DNA of 64,000 nt from Maylandia zebra (lineage: Eukaryota > Chordata > Actinopteri > Cichliformes > Cichlidae). Below, one piece after another: positions 25,958-35,663 of this stretch. The notes under the pieces are model-generated. The model was not told the origin of the DNA. It ran no database searches and was given only the letters and a program-made list of their open reading frames with translations. The position numbers and the translations under genes are program-made. The stretch is taken from contig NC_135178.1 of assembly GCF_041146795.1 (NCBI RefSeq), positions 7,012,844 through 7,076,843 on the forward strand, written 5' to 3'. Position 1 is the first letter of the stretch. Each line of letters starts with the position of its first letter.

Positions 25958-26756
25958 TCAGTCAATTATAGATGATGTGAGAGGGCGGGTGTGTGTGTTT
26001 AGGGCCCGGATGGCTTGGGGATAGAAGCTCCTCTTGAGTCTCTCTGTCCTTGCCCGGATGATGCAGAACCTTCTACCAGATTGCAGAAGTTGGAACAGTT
26101 TGTTGCCAGGATGGGACGGGTCCTTCAGTATCTGCGCTGCTCTAGTCCGGCATCTCCTGGTGTAGGTGTCCTGAAGCGGGGGGAGAGCAATCCTGCAGCA
26201 GCGTTCTGCTGTACGGATCACTCTCTGGAGAGCTTTTTGGTCCTTCACACAGCTGTTCCCAAACCACGATGTCATGTTCTGTGTGAGGATGCTCTCCACA
26301 GCGCCTGTATAGAAAATCCTGAGGATCTTTGGAGAGACCCTGAACTTCCTCAGTTGTCGTAGGTGATACAGGCGCTGCCTAGCCTTGTGGACACCAAGAT
26401 ACTTGAAGGACTGCACCCTCTCCACTGGAGCTCCATTGATGATAATGGGCTTGTAGTCTCTGTGCTGACCCCTTCTGAAGTCCACCACCAGCTCCTTGGT
26501 CTTGCTGACGTTCAGCTGGAGGTGGTTGTCCTGGCACCACGATGCCAGATTCTTCACTTCATCCATGTAGGCCGTCTCATCGTTGTTGGAGATGGCACCC
26601 AACACCACTGTGTCGTCAGCAAACTTCACAATGGTGTTGGAGCCATGGGTGGCCACACAGTCTGAAGTGTAGAGGGACTAGAGCAGTGGCGAGAGGACAC
26701 ATCCCTGAGGTGCTCCTGTGTTGATGGTGATGCTGTTGGAGAAGCACCTGCCCACC
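25958..26756 (-). pseudogene. Rex1-like reverse transcriptase fragment
   Basis: The reading frame covers the end of the RT fingers/palm and the thumb/C-terminal region. TGAPQGCVLSP lies near 26700-26735, and the catalytic box KFADDTVVLG follows about 25 codons later. After it come SWCQDNHLQLN, KTKELVVDFR and FKYLGV. A TAG stop at 26678-26680 interrupts the frame between the two RT boxes, where the family normally has an aromatic codon. A short segment is missing just after FKYLGV, where the next residues (KARQRLYHL) normally follow after a spacer. The endonuclease and most of the RT are lost by 5' truncation. Dead copy. Confidence 0.85.
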
Positions 26757-27360
26757 TGAAGTTTTATTTAATATAATATAATATAATAACTTTAATCTCA
26801 GCCAAACCAATTTACTCACGAACAAATAGAACACTGAAAAAAGCCAAACAATAACATTTTTAAGTTATCTATGACTTATATATCATGTCTGGAATTCGCT
26901 GGGCTGTGCTATGAATTCTGGGATATGGTTTTTCAATTATGTTGTCCGGGTGGAAAATTGGGAGAAATTCGGGAGAATGGTGGATTTTCGGGAGGAGCAG
27001 TGAAATTCGGGTTGGCATGTATTCCGTCTATTATGCTGTCTATGTATGGTAAGACATAAAAGCAGAGTGCCATTGCCAGCACAACAAAAATATTTAGCTA
27101 TTCGTTGAAGCTAGCATTTAGCATAGAGCCCACTGCATCCTTTGTGAAAAGGCCTTTATTTTCCTAGCAATATATACCAGGTATGTGTGCCCAAGTACTG
27201 CAAACATACAGATTATGAATAATCAGGCTTGCATATGGGGCGCCGTTTGTAAAGTGAAACATGCTGAAATTAACGGTAACATTTTTCCACATTTAGCTCA
27301 AAACCTTACAAAAACATGTTTTTTCGACTCATTTTTTACAACATTTAGTAAAATATTTGT

Positions 27361-29494
27361 GAGGGTGTGCTGGGAACGTCTAGCAGAGGCCCCAGTCCGC
27401 GAGATCTTCAACTCACACCTCCGGCAGAGCTTCGACAGCATTCCGAGGGAGACTGGGGACATTGAGTCCGAATGGACCATGTTCAGAGTCTCCATTGCCG
27501 AAGCTGCTGCATTGAGCTGCGGCCGCAAGGTAGTGGGTGCCTGCCGTGGTGGTAATCCCCGAACCAAATGGTGGACACCAGAGGTGAAGGGAGCCACCAG
27601 GCTGAAGAAGGAGTCCTATCGGGCTTGGTTAGCCTGTGGGACTCCGGAGGCAGCCGACAGGTATCGACAGGCCAAGCGGAATGCGGCTCGGGCAGTGGCT
27701 GAAGCAAAAACTCGGGTGTGGGAGGAGTTCGGAGAGGCCATGGAAAAAGACTTTCGGACTGCCTCGAAGAGATTCTGGCAAACCGTCAGACGTCTCAGGA
27801 GGGGAAAGCGGTGCTCTACCTGCACTGTGTATAGTGCTGGCGGAGCGCTGCTGACGTCGACTGAGAAAATTGTCAGGCGGTGGAAGGAATACTTCGAGGA
27901 CCTCCTTAATCCCACTGACACGTCTTCCGAGGAGGAAGCAGAGTCTGGGGATGAGGGGAATGACCCGCCAATTTCCGGGGGCGAGGTCACTGAGGCAGTT
28001 AAACAACTCCTTGGTGGCAGAGCCCCTGGTGTTGATGAGGTCCGCCCCGAGTTCCTGAAGGCTCTGGACGTTGTAGGGCTGTCCTGGTTGACACGCCTCT
28101 GCAATGTTGCGTGGAGATCAGGGGCAGTACCTGTGGACTGGCAGACCGGGGTGGTGGTCCCCATCTTTAAGAAAGGGGACCGGAGGGTGTGTTCCAACTA
28201 CAGGGGGATCACACTTCTCAGCCTCCCTGGGAAAGTCTATGCCAGGGTGCTGGAGGGGAGAGTTCGTCCGTTAGTCGAACCTCGGATACAGGAGGAACAA
28301 TGCGGTTTTCGTCCTGGTCGCGGAACACTGGACCAGCTCTTTATCCTCTCCAGGATACTTGAGGGTGCATGGGAGTTTGCCCAACCAGTCTACATGTGTT
28401 TTGTGGACTTGGAGAAGGCATTCGACCGTGTCCCTCGGGGTGTCCTGTGGGAGGTGTTGCGGGAATATGGGGTGTCTGGCCCATTGCTACGGGCCATTCG
28501 ATCCCTATACAACCGTTGCAAGAGCTTGGTTCGCATTGCCGGCAATAAGTCGGACTCGTTCCCGGTGGGTGATGGGCTTCGCCAGGGCTGCCCTTTGTCT
28601 CCGGTTCTGTTCATAATTTTTATGGACAGGATTTCTAGGCGCAGCCAAGTGGCGGAGGGCTTTCGCTTTGGTGGCCTCAGAATCTCATCTCTGATTTTTG
28701 CAGATGATGTGGTTCTGTTGGCTTCATCGGGTGAAGGCCTCCAGCTCGCACTGGAACGGTTCGCAGCCGAGTGCGAAGCAGCGGGAATGAGGATCAGCAC
28801 CTCCAAATCTCAGGCCATGGTTCTCAGCCGGAAAAGGGTGGAGTGCCCACTCCGGGTCGGGGATGAGTTCCTGCCACAAGTGGAGGAGTTCAAGTATCTC
28901 GGGGTCTTGTTCGCGAGTGATGGGAGAAGGGAGCCGGAGATCGACAGACGGATTGGGGCTGCAGCTGCAGTAATGCGGACGCTGCACCGGTCCGTCGTGG
29001 TGAAGAGGGAGCTGAGTATAAAAGCGAAGCTCTCAATTTACCGGTCGATCTACGTCCCTACCCTCACCTATGGCCACGAGCTGTGGGTAGTGACCGAAAG
29101 AACGAGATCGCGGATACAAGCGGCAGAAATGAGCTTCCTCCGAAGGGTGGCTGGCCTCTCCCTTAGAGATAGGGTGAGAAGTTCGGCCATCCGGGAGGGG
29201 CTCAGAGTAGAGCAGCTGCTGCTCCACATTGAAAGGAGCCAGCTGAGGTGGTTCGGGCATCTGACAAGGATGCCCCCTGGGCGCCTCCTGGGTGAGGTGT
29301 TCCAGGCATGTCCCACCGGGAGGAGGCCCCGGGGCAGACCCAGGACACGCTGGAGAGATTATATCTCTCGGCTGGCCTGGGAACGCCTTGGTATTCCCCC
29401 GGACAAGCTGGAGGAGGTGGCTGGGGAGAGGGAGGTCTGGGCCTCTTTGCTTAGGCTGCTGCCCCCGCGACCCGGCCCCGGACAAAGCGGATGA
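27361..29494 (+). CDS. LINE reverse transcriptase ORF (lacks endonuclease)
   Basis: One open frame of about 710 codons runs from the LINE junction to a TGA at 29492-29494; the frame also stays open upstream into the host element. Order: a basic linker (REIFNSHLRQ, KWWTPEVKG); RT domain with YRGITLLSLPGK, QCGFRPGRGT, FVDLEKAFDRVPR, GLRQGCPLSP and the catalytic FADD box at 28697-28708; thumb KYLGVLFASDGR; then a C-terminal region with YGHELWVVTE, RWFGHLTRMP and a basic GRRPRGRPRTRWRD. No frameshift or stop, which fits a young insertion. The missing N-terminal endonuclease makes it non-autonomous. The upstream part of the frame (27185-27360) is fortuitous host-element sequence. Confidence 0.9.
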
Positions 29495-29518
29495 AGATGG
29501 ATGGATGGATGGATGGAT
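27361..29518 (+). mobile_element. RTE-like non-LTR retrotransposon, 5'-truncated, recent
   Basis: A 2158-bp insertion bounded by an exact 14-bp direct duplication AGTAAAATATTTGT (27347-27360 and 29519-29532). It ends in a short GATGGATGGATGG tail rather than poly-A, a trait of RTE-type fish LINEs. It is truncated at the 5' end, so the apurinic endonuclease domain is absent. The duplicated site also occurs in reverse in the other arm of the host foldback (29785-29798), showing the pre-insertion sequence. Clade assignment (RTE, perhaps Rex3/Expander-like) is inference. Confidence 0.9.
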
Positions 29519-29549
29519 AGTAAAATATTTGTAACTTTTCATATTTAAA

Positions 29550-29756
29550 ACATGTTAAATTTAAATATAAATGTTAAATCTAAATAATATATTTAAATCT
29601 AAATATTATATTTAAATCTAAATATTACATTTAAATGTTAAATCTAAATGTTAAATTTAGATTTAACATTTAGATCTAACATGTAACATTTAGATTTAAC
29701 ATTTAGATTTAATAGTTAACATTTAGATTTAATATTTAGCATTTAGATTTAACATT
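29550..29756. repeat. AT-rich palindromic repeat core of the foldback element
   Basis: About 200 bp built from variants of TTAAATCTAAAT in the left half and the reverse complement ATTTAGATTTAA in the right half. The array is both tandem and inverted, forming the hinge between the two arms. Confidence 0.8.
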
Positions 29757-29918
29757 TGAAATTGTGTTTCTAATATGAAAAGTTACAAATATTTTACTAA
29801 ATGTTGTGAAAAATGAGTCAAAAAAACATGTTTTTGTAAGGTTTTGAGCTAATTGTGGAAAAATGTTGCCGTTAATTTCAGCATGTTTCACTTTACAAAT
29901 GGCGCCCCATATGCAAGC

Positions 29919-31269
29919 CTTAACCAACACCGCTACCCTGTCGTACAAATATGGTCATTAAAAAAAAAAAACTAACATGAAATTGACCAAAACACTAATC
30001 TTGAAGCTTCACATTGTGAAGACATAAAACTACTGGTTGACATCACCATAGATACATTGTACAAATAAAGTAACCAGGACCTGAACATCAACCTAAATCT
30101 TTTATAAACAGTGCAGTTCATGGCAGGGACTTTAGGAGCTAACTTCAAAAACTACATTTAGTGAGTTTACTTGGGTTCATCACATGTATTTATATAATAT
30201 AAATGCAAAAGCTTGCTAGATTTATGTATGAAGTATAAATGTCAGAAAACTCCTCTTATTTATGTGAAAAATTGGTCATACAAGCCATTATACCGACTCA
30301 TAAAACCTGTTGCTGTATGTCTCCAAACAGAAGGAAGATTATCTTAACTGATTTACAGTTTTTAAAATTTACTGTCCTCCTGTTGACTGACACACACAAG
30401 TACAGCACATAATGCTATAACATTTCATGCTAGGGGCACTACGTGTAACTGATATCACCTTTTGTTGCTTGTGTGTTTGTGTGTGTGTGCGTGCTGTCAG
30501 TGTGCTCATTGGCAGGAAATGGAGCTGAGAGTGTTGATTGTGCCTTTGGATAGGGACTGAGTGACATGAGAAGAATGGTGGCGGCTGGATTTTCGAGGGA
30601 TGGGGGCTGTTGTTATGGAGCCCTGGGGCAGACTGAAAGACGTGTTTTGACATGTGGCTCTTAACTCCTGTAATCCAGCTTGATCTGACCGCTTTACACA
30701 GCCAAACACCTACTGTATTTTTCAATTTATCATAACAAGCATAAACAGAGCAAGAAAGGAACCTTTCTAAGCCACAGTCTAGTTAGTCAGATTTACCAGT
30801 CTTAATACTTGGTATGCACCTGGTGTACTTGGCAGGCTACACCAGGTGCATGTTTATATGCTTGAAGCACAAATGTTGTTTTAGCATCATTTAGTGTTAA
30901 GGTGCCAGATGAAATTAGACCCTAAAACACATGCTCCAGAGCTGTAAAACATTTTTTTACATACAAATTATTGCTGTATTCATGTTAAAGAAATATTATA
31001 ACTACCATGTGTAACCCAGGACCATGGCTGGACTTTAACATACAACATTTTAATTAATTAATGAAAAAGAAACACATTGTTAAAAGAGACATTAAAGCTC
31101 CAAAAACAATCAAGAACAGCTTTTTATTTCAGCTTTTTATTTTATTTTTATTTCTATCTGGGCTAAAATTTCAGAGGTTCATGTAGTTTCAGAGTCTGTG
31201 TTTGCCCAACCTTGTTTGAAATACTTTTCATACAAAGTCAAAAAAAGAAAACCATGTTGAGGTGATGGG
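29919..31269. other. Gene-free stretch
   Basis: No exon recognised. It contains a perfect 14-bp inverted repeat with a 10-base loop (30814-30827 and 30838-30851). I looked here for the left terminus of the Harbinger element that follows and did not find it. Confidence 0.5.
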
Positions 31270-32548
31270 TCAAAAGAAATGATTGTGACATATGGTGTCT
31301 CTGACTGCTCTTCCATCTTGTATGTCCGTGGGAGGGTCAGGATGTTCATGGTTTGGATCACTGCTGTTTGGTTCAGAAGGACAGTGTTCTCCTCTAATTG
31401 TGGCAATGTTGTGAAGAATCACACATGCCACAATAATGTCACATGCCCTTTCTGGGGTGACCCTGAGTCTTTGCAGGCACTGGAACGGGGCCTTAAGCAT
31501 TCCGATAGTCATTTCAACTCTGGCTCTTGTCCTGCAATTAGCCAGATTATATCGCTGCTGTGGGCCCGGTTCAGGGTCAGAGTAAGGGGTAAGCAAATAG
31601 GGTAAACATGGATACCCCCTATCACCAAGCAAGTAGCCAGTGAACTCTCCTAAGACAGAAGGATACACTTCAGTTCAAATGTCCCTGAAGCAATTGGTCT
31701 TTATATATTTTAAAGTATTTTCAACTCACCATGTCCAAATTTTGTGCTCAGTGTACATTCACGGAATATTTGTGAGTCATGGACAGAGCCTGGCCACTTG
31801 GCTTCCACATTTGTGATAATGTTGGCAGCATCACATATGATCTTCACAGTGCAGAGAACACAAATTAGCATCCATTACTATGATGAAATAATTTGTTAGT
31901 TTGAAATGCTACAGGGAACTATGTACCTGTACATTAATGCTGTGGAAAGACTTCCTGTTCACATAGTCTCCTTCATTTACTGAAGGAGCAATGATTGGAA
32001 TGTGAGTGCCATCTATACAGCCAATCACGCCTGGGAACCCTGAAAATAAATGTAAAATTTAAGTAGTAGTTCAAGTATCACCACATCATAAATTAAGTTT
32101 TGGTCATCCTGATACCTGCAATTTTGTGGCATCCCTCTTTGATAAATCTTGTGGGTCTATGACCGGGGAACACCACAGACGAGTACAGGAGACGTTTCAG
32201 TGCAACTGTAACATTCCTGACTGCCCGACAGACGGTAGCCTTGGAAACGTGCTCAGCTTCACCAATATTATACAGAAAGCTCCCGTTTGCAAAAAACCGA
32301 AGTGCAATACAAATAATATGTACAGAACTGAGAGCATGTCCGCGATGTGTCACATGCGTAATATATGGCCTGAGGATGTTATTCAAATAACTTATAGATT
32401 GTGCTGAGAAACGGCAACGTTCGCACAGACAATCATCAGGATATGATAAAATGTCCAAACGCGCTCTGATCACTCTCTCCCGGCGGAGAGCTCTGCGGAG
32501 AATTTGGGCTTCACGATCTACTGGCTCTTCAAGAAAGGGACACGCCAT
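31270..32548 (-). CDS. PIF/Harbinger transposase (HARBI1-like), four exons
   Basis: Exons on the minus strand: 32548-32116, 32039-31927, 31841-31730 and 31649-31270, totalling 1038 nt or 345 residues plus TGA. All introns are GT-AG and phases agree at every junction. The start chosen is the ATG giving [11 protein letters not shown]. The N-terminal half contains a helix-turn-helix-like segment ([15 protein letters not shown]). The DDE nuclease triad is visible: D154 in IGCIDGTH, D204 in [11 protein letters not shown] and E265 in [22 protein letters not shown] and VILHNIA are also family-like. Length matches the roughly 350 residues usual for the family. A plus-strand stretch with Harbinger-terminus character lies at 32700-32775. 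I see neither the Myb-like partner gene nor the left terminus, so the protein may be intact while the element is immobile. Domesticated, newly inserted or dying copy cannot be told apart here. Confidence 0.85.
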
Positions 32549-32699
32549 GTCTGACACTTCCTACTGTCAGGTTTCCGACAAAGGGGCGGAGACAGTCAGG
32601 GTTAGTTGTAGTAAACCTGCTAGGGGGCAGGTTAGCTTCACGGCGTGTGTCGTCATAGTGACTCACTGAGGCTTCATCTGAACTCGCTTTGTGAAACCG

Positions 32700-32775
32700 A
32701 AAACCCAGAGTTTTCGTTAACTCAGGGTATACTTACTCAGTTTTTCCACTAAACCGGCTTCCTGAAACAGGGCCC
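32700..32775. repeat. Candidate Harbinger terminal inverted repeat (right end)
   Basis: Immediately upstream of the transposase gene. Read on the minus strand the end begins GGGCCCTGTTTCAGGAAGCC and continues GGTTTAGTGGAAAAACTGAG, the style of fish Harbinger termini as I remember them. No matching left copy was found down to 29.9 kb. Confidence 0.5.
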
Positions 32776-33174
32776 AGGAGTAAGAGCTGACGTTTTTCCC
32801 TTTATGTACACAGACCTGTGACTTTGACTCAGAGAACAGCAGTAAGAGCTGAGTACAGAACTGAGGTTCAAGTTACTTGAAAATAGTAATTAGTTACTAA
32901 TTATTCCTCTAAGAATGCAACTGTTACTTTACTGATTACTTATTTTCAAAAGTAATTAGTTACTTTTTAAAAACATGATATGCAACTGAATACATAATAA
33001 AGGAACAGACCTTCAGCTCAATTTTATTTTTGAGCTGACTACACCCACACATAAGCTACAAGTGCTACAAAACACTTGTTTTACTTTATTTGTTGTTTTC
33101 TATGTTATTTTCTATACTCAGAGTTAAGTATACTCGTATGGAGGCATGTGACACACGACACAGGAGCTCTAGTT
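32776..33174. repeat. Left part of a decayed TA/GTTACT-rich DNA-transposon remnant
   Basis: About 32870-32970 is built from GTAATTAGTTACT-like units, and 35295-35397 holds the same kind of units ending in GGGACTGCCCATCTCTG. Together they look like the two ends of one hAT-like MITE, into which the Ty3/gypsy sequence was inserted. Boundaries are uncertain. Confidence 0.45.
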
Positions 33175-35010
33175 TTACACTACAACTTTATTCACCTCCA
33201 AACATGAACTGAGCATATTGCGCCCAAACACAACAGAACCCTTCCTCCCAGCTTGGGTGTGAGTGGAGCCCTCTAGTGGGTCGCCACACACAACCCGACC
33301 GGTGAAACCGCTCGCACATCCTGTTAGCCTGCGGGTGGTATGCCGTGGTGCGGTGGACCGTGACCCCCAGGCCGTCAGCCATGGCGGACCAAAGTTCCAA
33401 CACAAACTGAGGGCCTCTGTAAGAGGTATTGTCAGCAGGGGGACCAAAACGCGAAACCCACATGGACACAAACGCCCTGGCCACCACCTCAGCTGTCGTG
33501 GAAGCCAGGAGAACCACTTCCGGCCACCTGGTGGTGCGATCCACCACAGTAAAAAGGTGTGTGAAACCCTGCGACTGTGGGAGCGGTCCAACCAAATCGA
33601 CGTGCACATGGTCGAAACGCCTACCAGGTACGCGGAAAGGTTCGAGGGGCGCCTGAGTGTACCTGTGGACCTTCGAGCATTGGCACGGAACACATGCAGC
33701 AGCCCAACCCGTAGACATTGCCATTTTACCTTTTAAAGCAGCATAGAGCGGTTGTAACAGGTGAGCAGCCCAGGGAAGGAAAGAATTATAAAAACTGACC
33801 ATCCCCAGGTACTCCTGTAACGCTTTAACCGAGGCTGGACGCGGAAAAGCTGCGACAGCTTGAATCCTGTCCGGCAACGGGACCACACCGTCAGTGGAGA
33901 TGCAGTGCCCCAGGAAATCCAGGACCGGCAAACCAAACTGGCACTTCGACGGGTTGATGATCAGACCATGCTCTGCTAAACGCTGGAAAACCTGGCGCAG
34001 ATGAGATTTGTGCTGTCCCGCCGAGCCGCTGGCCACCAATATGTCATCCAGGTAGACAAAAACGTGAGGTAGTCCGCACAAAACAGAGTCCATAAGTCGC
34101 TGAAAGGTCTGGGCGGCACCTTTCGGTCGCCACCACCCGTCTGGCTTGGGCACCATGTGAAGTGTAGAGGCCCAGGCACTGTTCAAGTGCTGCACAATGC
34201 CCAGGCGCTCCATAGCCGCGAACTCCTCCCGAGCGACAGACAATTTTGCGGGGTCGAACACCGGGGGTCTGACCGCTCAACTCCGTGTTTTGCTGCCGCG
34301 CTGTAGAAATTAGGAGTTGACAGTGACGGAAACTCTAAAAGCGAATGCTGAAACACGTCTCCAGAGGCCACTAAATTGGCCTGGATGAGGGGGTCGGCGG
34401 CCTGGGTAAAACAGGGTAGTGAAAAGAACGACAGAGCGTCGTTGAAACGTCTGTGGGCAACATCGACTAACAGCCCATGGGCACAAAGGAAATCGGCGCC
34501 TAAGATAGGCACAGACAACAACAAAGTTCCACTAGAATTCCCTGCTGTGGAAACTAACAGTCACTAACCTTTCTCCATAAGTTGCAATAGGAGAACCGTT
34601 AGCCGCAATCAGCCTGCCACTAAACGGTCCGTGGCGGTGGGCGGGATGAGGCTCTTCTGGGAGCCACAGTCCACCAGAAAACAGCGCCCGGAGCGTGAGT
34701 CTTCAATGAAGAGCAGCCTTTCCATATGGTCAGCGACTGCGGTCAGCGACTGCGGCCAACACAGCGCGGTGGCAGCCTCATTTCCCTGAGCCCGAAAAAG
34801 AGCAGGGTGGCAGGCAGCGACGTGCTCCGGCACCAAAACGCTGATGGTAGAAACAAAAATCTTCCCCGCCGTGCCGCTGCGTAGCGATTCCTGCCATCAG
34901 CACCAGCTCGTCCGCTCCGGAGAAGGTTGATGGGGGTGTCGCCGGCGGGGCGTGCACTCCGAACATGCGGGAGACCAGCAGGATGTGATCCGCCTCTTCA
35001 GCCAACATTT
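33175..35010 (-). pseudogene. Decayed Ty3/gypsy retrotransposon (gag end, protease, RT, integrase)
   Basis: Minus-strand remnant. Reading 5' to 3': a gag-like end with a Cys/His block (CFYHQRFGAGARRC, near 34860); a retropepsin-like segment with LVDCGSQKSL near 34650 and ILGADFLCAHG near 34490 in a different frame; the start of RT (PAKLSVAREEF, 34250); the RT catalytic box VYLDDILVA near 34050; CQFGLPVLDFLGH; then integrase-core pieces (HVDLVGPLPQS, VVDRTTRWPE, TAYHPQAN). Breaks: the protease region is frame-shifted and carries stops; a large in-frame deletion removes most of the RT fingers between WWRPKG and AAQTFQRL; nearly all of the RNase H is deleted, joining the RT connection directly to the integrase zinc region; the integrase is shortened. 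No intact LTR pair seen. Not functional. Confidence 0.85.
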
Positions 35011-35397
35011 TTCTTGTAAAACAAAGGGGGGCCTAGCAAAAAAAGTTTGGGAACCACTGAATTAACCTAACCTAACTCTAATAACTGCATGCTTTTTAAC
35101 TGTGGTCAACTCAAAGTGATGTCAGTACTTTCAAGCTTTAAACGCTGCTTGGTCGTACTCTCTCCCGCACTCCATATTATCCTTTTTTGATCTACACACA
35201 TCTGTTGCTGCCACGGGCGTCGCACGCTCGTACATCATTATCATTAGATATTCTCACAAACAAAATCACGGTTTAGTAATGCAGTAAGACAGCGTGCCTA
35301 CGGGAAAGTAACAGTAATCTAATTACGTTTTTGCAATAGTAATCCATTACTTTACTCGTTACTTGAAAAAAGTAATGGGACTGCCCATCTCTGCTGA
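35011..35397. repeat. hAT-like terminal fragments
   Basis: On the minus strand 35058-35012 reads CAGTGGTTCCCAAACTTTTT followed by TTGCTAGGCCCCCCTTTG, a classic hAT terminus style. The right part, 35295-35397, is the GTAAT/TTACT-rich end described for 32776-33174. These look like nested remnants of at least two non-autonomous elements. Confidence 0.5.
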
Positions 35398-35663
35398 GGA
35401 AACATCTGATGTGATGTTGACTAATTTGAAAACAGTATGAAAGGAGGAGATGGTGGGTTCCAAGGCAGCTTGCAGCTGTGCAGACGAGAGCAATTTATTT
35501 AGGGGGGCCCGTAATGACATTTGCCAATTAGATGTATATGAGGGCTTTGGCTGATTTTGGCTTCCATTGGAGCTGGACTTGATTTTATGGCCTGCAAACA
35601 CTGTGTTTGATTTCTGTATAAATCAAATATTTGGTGGCTTTTCAGTGTAAGTGACATTATTAG

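Larger units (their letters stand above)
25637..26756 (-). mobile_element. Rex1-like LINE, 5'-truncated
   Basis: A 1.12-kb 5'-truncated non-LTR retrotransposon on the minus strand, flanked by a direct duplication TGAAGTT (25630-25636 and 26757-26763). Its 3' untranslated end reads TTCAAGGTTCTTTATTTGTC on the plus strand and carries a 24-base poly-G tract. Inserted inside a DNA transposon whose uninterrupted relative sits in tia1 intron 4, so the empty site can be inferred. Confidence 0.85.
24450..27022. mobile_element. Composite TIR DNA transposon (non-autonomous), interrupted by a LINE
   Basis: The ends ATACTTGCCAA (24450-24460) and TTGGCATGTAT (27012-27022) are near-perfect inverted repeats, each followed inward by GGGAGA/CGGGAGAA-type blocks. 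Inside, 24560-24660 and 25335-25430 are inverted relatives of each other (CACTACCCGATCGGTACC against GGTACGGATCGGGTAGCGA). The stretches 25430-25636 and 26764-26930 are the reverse complement of the interior of the hAT-like element at 55439-56908. A Rex1-like LINE sits at 25637-26756. I see no target-site duplication for the outer element and no transposase. Most likely one or two nested non-autonomous DNA transposons. Confidence 0.6.
27222..29918. mobile_element. Foldback (long inverted repeat) element split by a LINE
   Basis: The left arm from 27222 (AGGCTTGCATATGGGGCGCC) is repeated as its reverse complement ending at 29918 (GGCGCCCCATATGCAAGCCT). The arms match over roughly 150 bp, including the TTTTTCCACA and CATTTAGTAAAATATTTGT blocks. 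The centre, about 29550-29756, is AT-rich. Without the 2.16-kb LINE inserted in the left arm, the element would be about 0.5 kb. No transposase and no clear target-site duplication, so its class (MITE or foldback) is open. Confidence 0.8.

Noticed and set aside
26015..26665. Plus-strand frames across the Rex1-like fragment
   Set aside because: Antisense shadows of the RT frame.
27616..29316. Long antisense frames across the LINE
   Set aside because: Shadows of the GC-rich LINE frame; no protein-like motifs.
33263..33736. Plus-strand frame over the gypsy remnant
   Set aside because: Antisense of integrase; no family signature of its own.
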